NCBI GenBank assembly: GCA_963837365.1
Contig: CAWIMW010000008.1
Location: 124,001 to 188,000 of the forward strand
Length of the DNA stretch: 64,000 nt
Source of the DNA: CAWBXL01 sp963837365
GTDB lineage: Bacteria > Acidobacteriota > Terriglobia > Terriglobales > Acidobacteriaceae
Reading direction: 5' to 3'
Position 1 is the stretch's first letter. Every line of letters starts with the position of its first letter. Below the pieces are notes generated by a model. That model ran no database searches and was not told the origin of the DNA. It saw nothing but the letters and a program-made list of their open reading frames with translations. Both the position numbers and the translations under genes were made by a program. Below are positions 58,295-64,000 of this stretch, in pieces.

Positions 58295-59962
58295 GTGACC
58301 CGCAACGGCAAATTCGATTTCGACTTCATCGTCATCGGCTCCGGTTTCGGCGGCAGTGTCTCCGCTCATCGCCTCACAGAAAAGGGTTACAAAATCGCCG
58401 TCATAGAAATGGGCCGCCGCTGGACACCCGAAAACTTGCCGCGTACCAGTTGGTCGCTCCGTCGCTGGCTCTGGCGTCCAAAACTCGGCCTGCACGGTTT
58501 CTTCGACATGCGCTTCTTCCGGCATGCGACGATCTTCCACGGTTGCGCGGTGGGCGGAGGATCCATCACTTACGCCAGTACTTTGCTTTCGCCTCCGGAG
58601 AAAGTTTGGGAGTCAGGCTCGTGGACGCGGTTGGCCGATTGGAAAGCGGAGATGCCACGGCACTATGAAACCGCCTCCCGCATGCTGGGCGTGACCGAAA
58701 ACAAGATCCTCGGACCGGCCGACCTTCTGCTCCAGAAAACTGCTGACGTCACGGAGTGCGGCCACACCTTCTATCGCACCCACGTGGGTATCTTCCAAGC
58801 CACAAATGGAGACGCGGGTCAGACCTTCCCTGATCCATTCTTCGGAGGAGAAGGGCCCGCGCGAACTACTTGCATCGGGTGCGGCGGCTGCATGATGGGT
58901 TGCCGGTTCGGCGCGAAAAATACCCTGGACCTTAACTACCTATACCTGGCCGAAAAGCACGGAGCACAGGTGTTTCCGGAAACCAAGGTGGTGGACGTCG
59001 CGCCGCTCGATGGCGCGAGCGATGGCAGCGCTGGATACGAAGTGCGCACCGTGAGATCCACAGCGTGGATTCGCCGCCAACCTCAGCGGTTCACCTGCCG
59101 AGGCGTGGTCTTCTCCGCATCCTCGTTGGGCACGATGGAGCTGCTGTTTCAGCTCAAGGACAAAGGCTCATTGCCAGCCATCAGCCGGCGGCTGGGCAAA
59201 CATGTACGCACCAACTCGGAATCGCTGATCGGGGCGCGCATGCCGGGGTGGCATGACGATCTGTCGCAAGGCATCGCGATCGGCTCTGGAATTTATATTG
59301 ACGAACACACCCACATTGAAGCCGTCCGCTACCCCAGCGGCTCCGACGCCATGGGCTTTCTGACCACAATTTTGACCAATGGGCGCCCCGGCCCGCGGCG
59401 GATTGTACTGTGGCTGAAGAACATCATGGTTTCTCTGCTGCGCCACCCTATTAAGACTGTACGCGTGTTGCAACCACGGGGCTGGGCGCGGGAGTTTGTG
59501 ATTTTGCTCTGCATGCAGGCGCTGGAGGGCCAGATCCAGATGCGCTGGCAGCGTCCATGGTTCTGGCCGTTCCGCAAATTTCTGGTCAGCCGGGGCAAGA
59601 AGGTACCCACTTACATTCCCAAAGCTAACCAGTTCGCAGAGAAATTCGCGCAGCTTACCGGAGGATTTCCCATGAGCATGTTGCCGGAGATTCTCTTTGA
59701 CGTTCCCGGCACGGCACACTGTATCGGAGGCTGCGTGATCGCCGATTCTCCCGAGCACGGCGTGGTGGACTCGCGACACCGCGTCTTCGGATACAAGAAT
59801 ATGTACATTTGCGATGGGTCGGTGGTGGCGGCCAACCTTGGAGTTAATCCCAGTTTGACGATCACGGCGCTGGCGGAGCGGGCTATGAGTTTTATTCCAC
59901 CAGTGGAGCCTTACGGTTCGTATCAGGGCATGCCTTCAGGCGTGCCACAAAAAGCGGAATAA
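58295..59962 (+). CDS. GMC oxidoreductase, cholesterol-oxidase-like
   Basis: 555 aa starting at GTG 58295. The FAD Rossmann motif is I-G-S-G-F-G-G-S (about residues 14-21); the family motif G-C-A-V-G-G-G-S-I-T-Y-A-S appears at about 88-100. C-I-G-C-G-G-C-M-M-G-C-R-F-G-A-K-N-T (about 193-210) is a Cys-rich loop seen in the cholesterol oxidase/steroid-type branch. The C-terminal G-V-N-P-S-L-T-I-T-A-L-A-E-R contacts FAD. It probably oxidises a sterol-like, terpenoid or long-chain alcohol. As the last gene of the run it may tailor the megasynthase product (inference). Confidence 0.88.
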   Translation: MTRNGKFDFDFIVIGSGFGGSVSAHRLTEKGYKIAVIEMGRRWTPENLPRTSWSLRRWLWRPKLGLHGFFDMRFFRHATIFHGCAVGGGSITYASTLLSPPEKVWESGSWTRLADWKAEMPRHYETASRMLGVTENKILGPADLLLQKTADVTECGHTFYRTHVGIFQATNGDAGQTFPDPFFGGEGPARTTCIGCGGCMMGCRFGAKNTLDLNYLYLAEKHGAQVFPETKVVDVAPLDGASDGSAGYEVRTVRSTAWIRRQPQRFTCRGVVFSASSLGTMELLFQLKDKGSLPAISRRLGKHVRTNSESLIGARMPGWHDDLSQGIAIGSGIYIDEHTHIEAVRYPSGSDAMGFLTTILTNGRPGPRRIVLWLKNIMVSLLRHPIKTVRVLQPRGWAREFVILLCMQALEGQIQMRWQRPWFWPFRKFLVSRGKKVPTYIPKANQFAEKFAQLTGGFPMSMLPEILFDVPGTAHCIGGCVIADSPEHGVVDSRHRVFGYKNMYICDGSVVAANLGVNPSLTITALAERAMSFIPPVEPYGSYQGMPSGVPQKAE

Positions 59963-59984
59963 TAGAACGCCTTTAGGCGCTGCG

Positions 59985-60042
59985 GTCACCGGCTGAAGCC
60001 GGGATATAAAAGTATCCCTTTCGATATGGCTAAAGCCATATC
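59985..60042. repeat. Palindrome cluster between convergent genes (bidirectional terminator candidate)
   Basis: Contains CCGGCT-GA-AGCCGG (about 59989-60002), GGATA-N8-TATCC and a perfect GATATGGCT-AA-AGCCATATC hairpin (60023-60042). It lies between the converging GMC oxidoreductase and ABC1-kinase genes. Confidence 0.5.
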
Positions 60043-60066
60043 CTGATACAAATCCCATTCATAGGC

Positions 60067-61734
60067 TCACGCAGTCATTTCTGCTGCCGTGCACGCTGGC
60101 AGCCAGCGGTCCAGTAACGCCTGTTCCCCTTTCACCCACAAGCGGCTGCCATACAGCAACGCGCTGCACTGGAGCGTGATCCAGTCGCGGGTCAATAGCG
60201 GCGAGCGGAACTCTTTGCGATTGCTGATCCAGCGCTGGGCAACGTGGCGCGCGATGGTGAAGCCCATGCCAGCGCTGGAGCCTCCGACGTCGCCCAAGAT
60301 CCCATCCAGCGTGAACAGCACCTTGGAGAGCATGATCAGCGCTCCGGGGAATTTGACGCCTTCCAACGCAACCCGCTCCAGCAACTGCATCGCGTCCACG
60401 CCGTTGGGCAGGCGTTTCACCGGCAATTCGTCGAGCAAGCGTGCGACCAACTCGCTTATCATCTTCCCTCGCGGTGAGTCACTGCGGATGCGTTGCTGGC
60501 TGAGCGCCAGGACTTCATTGCAGGTGCCCACCGGGTCGCGCAAGCTCACCATCAGAAATAGGAGCGCGAGATGACGGCGCTGCTCGCGGCTCAACCGCTC
60601 CCTGAGCGCCCAATCAATGATAGTCAGTTCTCCGCTGCGGTTGTTGTAGAGAAGATTGCCGGCATGGGGATCGCCGTGAAAAATGGCTTCTTCCTGAGAT
60701 GACAACAGTGGAACTGCCACCAGCGCTTCCAGCAGTTGCTCGGCAAGCTTCCTGCGTCGTTCCATGGGCAGGCGGGCGGCTGCGTTGGTCACCTTGATTC
60801 CACGCTCTTCGGTGAGCGCCGTGATTCTGGGAGTGCACAGGGGCCGAATCACGCGGGGAACGCGAACTCCAGACATGTTGCGATAGAGATTCCAAGCTTC
60901 TTCCAGCGTCTTCTGCTCACGGACAAAGTTGACCTCGTGCTGTAGCAAGCGTCGAACTTTCTTGAAGGTGTCAGGAATCAGGTGCGCGGGAAATCCGTAG
61001 GTGTGGTGCCGGTCGCCGAAGTGCTGAGCGAGTCCCGCCAGGTAGTCCATGTCTTCGGCGAAGTATTCAGGGATATGAGGCTTCAGCACTTTGAAGACGC
61101 CGCGCTCGCGCTTTCCGTTCTCAGGGTTGCGCCATGTAAAGCGGACTACGGCACTGACGCTCGCCTCTTTTAAGATGACCGGGGCAACCTTGACTGCGTA
61201 GGTTTCGAGCCGCGGCCCCAATTCCCGTTGAATGATGACGCGCACGTCCTCTGGCTTGACGTCACGAATTCCATTTTCCAAGCGTGCGAGCGCGTTGCGC
61301 AGAGCCGGACGAAGGTTTTGATTGCGGGCGATGACTTGTCCCAACTTTTGCAGACCGGGCACTTTTGCGATGAGCCGCAGCAGCCGCTCCTCCGCCGATG
61401 TTTTTTCCGGTAGATCCAATTGCTCGACAAGTTTGGGAGCAAGACGCGCAGGAGAAAGACGCGCCACCACAAACATCATGGAATCCCGCACCGGTGGCCG
61501 CCACTTCAAGTAAGCCTCAGGAACCAACCGTTCGACCGGGACGATTTCGTCCACGATCCATCGCGCCATCGTGTCGCGCATAGATTGGCCCAATGGGCTG
61601 CGCAGCCCGGCTTCAACGGCGGCGGCCCGTTGTACAGCCGTAGTGTTCTTAGGAAGGAAATCGGTGAGGGCAGCGCGCAGTTGTTCGGAGGCCAACTGGC
61701 CAACACCTGCTGCGCTGACAGAGGCATCGAGCAT
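60067..61734 (-). CDS. UbiB/ABC1-family atypical kinase-like protein
   Basis: 555 aa from the ATG at 61734. It contains the family-specific K-x-G-Q motif (L-Q-K-L-G-Q-V-I), an Ala-rich nucleotide loop (K-E-A-S-V-S-A-V-V), the catalytic loop H-G-D-P-H-A-G-N-L-L and I-I-D-W-A as the DFG equivalent. No transmembrane pair is clear at the C-terminus. Family members support ubiquinone and isoprenoid-lipid handling, with ATPase rather than protein-kinase activity in tested cases. No ubi genes are near; the lipid neighbourhood is suggestive only. Confidence 0.88.
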   Translation of the reverse strand: MLDASVSAAGVGQLASEQLRAALTDFLPKNTTAVQRAAAVEAGLRSPLGQSMRDTMARWIVDEIVPVERLVPEAYLKWRPPVRDSMMFVVARLSPARLAPKLVEQLDLPEKTSAEERLLRLIAKVPGLQKLGQVIARNQNLRPALRNALARLENGIRDVKPEDVRVIIQRELGPRLETYAVKVAPVILKEASVSAVVRFTWRNPENGKRERGVFKVLKPHIPEYFAEDMDYLAGLAQHFGDRHHTYGFPAHLIPDTFKKVRRLLQHEVNFVREQKTLEEAWNLYRNMSGVRVPRVIRPLCTPRITALTEERGIKVTNAAARLPMERRRKLAEQLLEALVAVPLLSSQEEAIFHGDPHAGNLLYNNRSGELTIIDWALRERLSREQRRHLALLFLMVSLRDPVGTCNEVLALSQQRIRSDSPRGKMISELVARLLDELPVKRLPNGVDAMQLLERVALEGVKFPGALIMLSKVLFTLDGILGDVGGSSAGMGFTIARHVAQRWISNRKEFRSPLLTRDWITLQCSALLYGSRLWVKGEQALLDRWLPACTAAEMTA

Positions 61735-61816
61735 GGACAAAGCGCCTTATTTGATACTACTTTATAAGTTGATGCCGCGCTGTGACTGGCGTCACCGATC
61801 ATCAAAAAGTAGCTGG

Positions 61817-62263
61817 TTATTCAGCAAGCAATGCTTCCAACAACTCATGCGTGGGTTGCGCAAATGGATTCACGATCGTGATACCGTTCCAGGTAAATCC
61901 ATCCTGCATGTCTTCGGACAAGAACAGACGACATCCCGCCGCCATAGCTGCGGAGACAACCACCGCATCCCAAATTTGAAAGTGATGATGAACTGACAAG
62001 TCCGTTGCGGCCAGCATCACTGCCGGCGAAGTTTCGACTAGTGGAAATACGTCCTGCCAGTTGAGGACAGCTGCGCGTGCCCGCTCGGGAGAGCGCCCAG
62101 CCTTGCGGACAAGTAAATGGAAAAGCTCGCCCAGTGCCTGAACGGGCAAGAACGTGGAGTCTTTCGGCAGCTTGGCAAGAAGTTCTAAAGCAATCTTCTT
62201 CATCGCCGGGCCATTGACGCCCTCGGCGTATGCGAGAACATTGGTATCGACGCCAAGCCTCAT
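61817..62263 (-). CDS. PIN-domain toxin (VapC-like)
   Basis: 148 aa. Acidic residues expected for a metal-dependent RNase are visible: D6 (V-D-T-N), E46 (L-G-E-L-F), D99 (I-W-D-A) and D118 (S-E-D-M). It begins six bases after the stop of the antitoxin gene, the usual order. Target RNA is unknown. Confidence 0.88.
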   Translation of the reverse strand: MRLGVDTNVLAYAEGVNGPAMKKIALELLAKLPKDSTFLPVQALGELFHLLVRKAGRSPERARAAVLNWQDVFPLVETSPAVMLAATDLSVHHHFQIWDAVVVSAAMAAGCRLFLSEDMQDGFTWNGITIVNPFAQPTHELLEALLAE

Positions 62264-62269
62264 TCTTTC

Positions 62270-62506
62270 CTATTCGTACAATTCATCTCTCGTCCACTTG
62301 CCGATGTTCACCACTCGCTCCGAACGCAAACGGCGGGAGAGCGCAGCCCACGCGCGCTCCCTGGCAGGACGTTCTTCTTTGATCGGCGCGATGCGCGCCA
62401 CGGGCTTCCCGTGGCTGGTAACCACGTAACTCTGGCCTTCCCGGACCTCGCGCAGCAGACGGGAGAATTTGCGGTTGGCATTGGCCGCTGAGATGGCCTT
62501 TTCCAT
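62270..62506 (-). CDS. Phd/YefM-type antitoxin
   Basis: 78 aa. The N-terminal A-N-A-N-R-K-F-S-R-L-L-R-E-V and V-T-S-H-G-K-P-V-A-R-I segments are the Phd/YefM DNA-binding fold; the charged C-terminus would wrap the toxin. First gene of the toxin-antitoxin operon and likely an autorepressor. Confidence 0.88.
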   Translation of the reverse strand: MEKAISAANANRKFSRLLREVREGQSYVVTSHGKPVARIAPIKEERPARERAWAALSRRLRSERVVNIGKWTRDELYE

Positions 62507-62567
62507 GATGTAGTTATATTACCTACTTTTAGACTACTCGTCAACGCCGTTAAAGGTTACTGAGTGC

Positions 62568-63746
62568 TCAATTCATATTCTCAAAAATCCCCGCCGCCCC
62601 CATGCCGCCGCCAACGCACATGGTCACCATGCCATAGCGCCCATTGCGGCGCTTCAGTTCGCGAATGACTGTCGCCGTCAGCTTCGCGCCTGTGCAACCG
62701 AGTGGATGTCCAAGCGCAATCGCTCCGCCGTTAGGGTTGACACGCGCAGGGTCAAGGCCACCTTCTTTGATTACGGCCAGTGCCTGCGCGGCGAAGGCTT
62801 CGTTCAGTTCGATCACGTCAATATCACTAAGTTTCAAGCCCGCTAGCTTGAGGGCTTTAGGGATCGCAAACACCGGTCCCAGTCCCATTTCTTCCGGCTT
62901 GTACCCAGCGGTGGCGAAGGAAACATAGCGCACCAGAGGCTTGATCCCCAGCGCTTTCGCCTTGTCGGCAGACATCACAACCGCCGCAGCAGCACCGTCG
63001 GACATCTGCGAAGAGTTCCCTGCCGTCACTGTGCCCTTGGCATGAAATGCCGGCTTAAGCGACAGTAAAACTTCAAGCGAAGTGTCAGCGCGCGGGCCTT
63101 CGTCAATCTTGAAAACAATTTCGTGCTTCTTCGGCTTCGAGCCGTTGGGAGTTGTGAAGCTAACAGGCACCGGAACAACTTCATCCTGAAACTTGCCCGC
63201 TTGAATGGCTGCAAGCGCCTTCTGATGGCTTTGCAGCGAAAACTCATCGGCCTGTTCGCGCGTGATGCCGAAGCGCTGTCCCACCCGCTCAGCCGTTAGG
63301 CCCATAGAAAGAAACGCATCGGGATAGTTGTCCACTAACCAGGGATTGAGAGAAACCTTATGCCCGCCCATCGGCACCATGGACATGGATTCGGTGCCGC
63401 CGGCAACTATGACTTCAGCCGCGCCGCTGCCAATCCGCTCCGCTGCCATGGCAATCGACTGCAAGCCCGAAGAGCAGAAGCGATTGATCGTCATCGCCGA
63501 TATTTCAACTGGCAACCCGGCGCGCAGCGACGCGGTTCGGGCCACGTTCATCCCCTGCTCGGCTTCAGGCATGGCACAACCGAGAATGACATCTTCAATT
63601 TCTTTTGGATCAAGTTGCGGCACGCGATCCAGCGCACCCTTGATCGCAATCGCAGCCAGATCATCTGGACGGGTCGCTCGCAGCGTACCTTTATAAGCGC
63701 GCCCTACCGGCGTGCGCACGGAGGAAACCAGCACGACTTCACGCAT
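62568..63746 (-). CDS. Acetyl-CoA C-acyltransferase (thiolase)
   Basis: 392 aa from the ATG at 63746, preceded by GGAGGT; an in-frame start four codons earlier is less well placed. Active-site Cys is in I-N-R-F-C-S-S-G-L-Q, His in N-E-A-F-A-A-Q and G-G-A-I-A-L-G-H-P-L-G, and the second Cys in C-V-G-G-G-M-G-A. It is either the beta-oxidation thiolase (FadA/FadI type) or an acetoacetyl-CoA thiolase (AtoB/PhaA type). Given acyl-CoA dehydrogenases and ETF here, degradation is plausible; PhaR and the phasin make PHA precursor synthesis possible too. Confidence 0.93.
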   Translation of the reverse strand: MREVVLVSSVRTPVGRAYKGTLRATRPDDLAAIAIKGALDRVPQLDPKEIEDVILGCAMPEAEQGMNVARTASLRAGLPVEISAMTINRFCSSGLQSIAMAAERIGSGAAEVIVAGGTESMSMVPMGGHKVSLNPWLVDNYPDAFLSMGLTAERVGQRFGITREQADEFSLQSHQKALAAIQAGKFQDEVVPVPVSFTTPNGSKPKKHEIVFKIDEGPRADTSLEVLLSLKPAFHAKGTVTAGNSSQMSDGAAAAVVMSADKAKALGIKPLVRYVSFATAGYKPEEMGLGPVFAIPKALKLAGLKLSDIDVIELNEAFAAQALAVIKEGGLDPARVNPNGGAIALGHPLGCTGAKLTATVIRELKRRNGRYGMVTMCVGGGMGAAGIFENMN

Positions 63747-63987
63747 ATACACCTCCACTTGCAGTTAAGACTATTATGAACCTGAAAAGCACGGCTAGTG
63801 AGCAAAGTCACTGCCTGCGGTGCGCCGGGTCACGGTAAGCCGAAAGTATCGGACGAACACTCAAACTGCTGTATTTGTCTTTTCCGCCTAACCCAGGTGT
63901 GTTGATACTCGCCGCGCGGAAGTCAGTCCATTCCCCATGACCCAACTTTGCAGTATCGTGGTCTGAGCCCTGAGAGAGGACCTCGTC

Positions 63988-64000
63988 ATGAAGCGCATTC
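63988..64000 (+). CDS. Start of a further gene (only four codons)
   Basis: ATG at 63988 is preceded by GAGAGGA seven bases upstream, reading M-K-R-I before the window ends. The 229-bp gap from the thiolase shows nothing else I can identify. Function unknown. Confidence 0.3.

Noticed and set aside
61817..62506. Part of a defence island
   Set aside because: A single PIN/Phd pair without nearby defence genes is common in bacterial chromosomes.

Overview
The window is a bacterial chromosome segment, most likely from the Acidobacteriota (class Terriglobia, Koribacter-like). This is an inference from the Oar-type TonB receptor with an N-terminal carboxypeptidase-regulatory-like domain, the moderately high GC content, and the many short palindromic intergenic repeats. 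There is no rRNA operon, CRISPR array or recognisable prophage.

Layout. 1-5.7 kb: sugar uptake and use. A TonB-dependent receptor runs off the left edge. A GntR/LacI-type regulator is divergent from a sucrose phosphorylase-MFS permease operon, and a shared motif is a candidate operator. 5.7-12.8 kb: a minus-strand glycolate/lactate module (aminotransferase, glcD, glcE, glcF, LldP/GlcA-type permease). 12.8-19.8 kb: a GAF remnant, a degenerate tRNA-Leu-like sequence, a TetR-YbhGFSR-like drug-export operon under a palindromic operator, and tRNA-like fragments. 19.8-30.9 kb: lipid-granule and fatty-acid genes (two paralogous lipases, PhaR, a six-repeat phasin, acyl-CoA ligase, acyl-CoA dehydrogenase) plus a ferritin-like protein and unknowns. 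31.6-41.9 kb: an AdhE-type acyl-CoA/aldehyde/alcohol dehydrogenase (frameshifted), a STAS protein, a wax ester synthase/DGAT, an EtfD-type ETF:quinone oxidoreductase (multiply frameshifted), EtfB, EtfA and a second acyl-CoA dehydrogenase. 42.0-60 kb: the most remarkable part, a co-directional block with a 2934-residue KS-AT-KS-ACPx4-KR-DH synthase, a single-chain eukaryote-like acetyl-CoA carboxylase, an Sfp-type phosphopantetheinyl transferase, an HSL-type alpha/beta hydrolase and a cholesterol-oxidase-like GMC oxidoreductase. 60-64 kb: a UbiB/ABC1 kinase-like protein, a PIN/Phd toxin-antitoxin pair, a thiolase, and the first codons of a further gene.

How it fits together. The 42-58 kb genes look like a self-contained iterative polyketide/fatty-acid factory: the carboxylase makes malonyl-CoA, the transferase activates the carrier domains, and the megasynthase extends, reduces and dehydrates but has no enoyl reductase or thioesterase. 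The upstream genes can activate fatty acids, oxidise acyl-CoA through ETF to quinone, reduce acyl-CoA to alcohol and esterify alcohols or diacylglycerol into neutral lipid that a phasin might coat. The product of the megasynthase is unknown. All four of its carrier domains have Thr where the phosphopantetheine-bearing Ser is expected.
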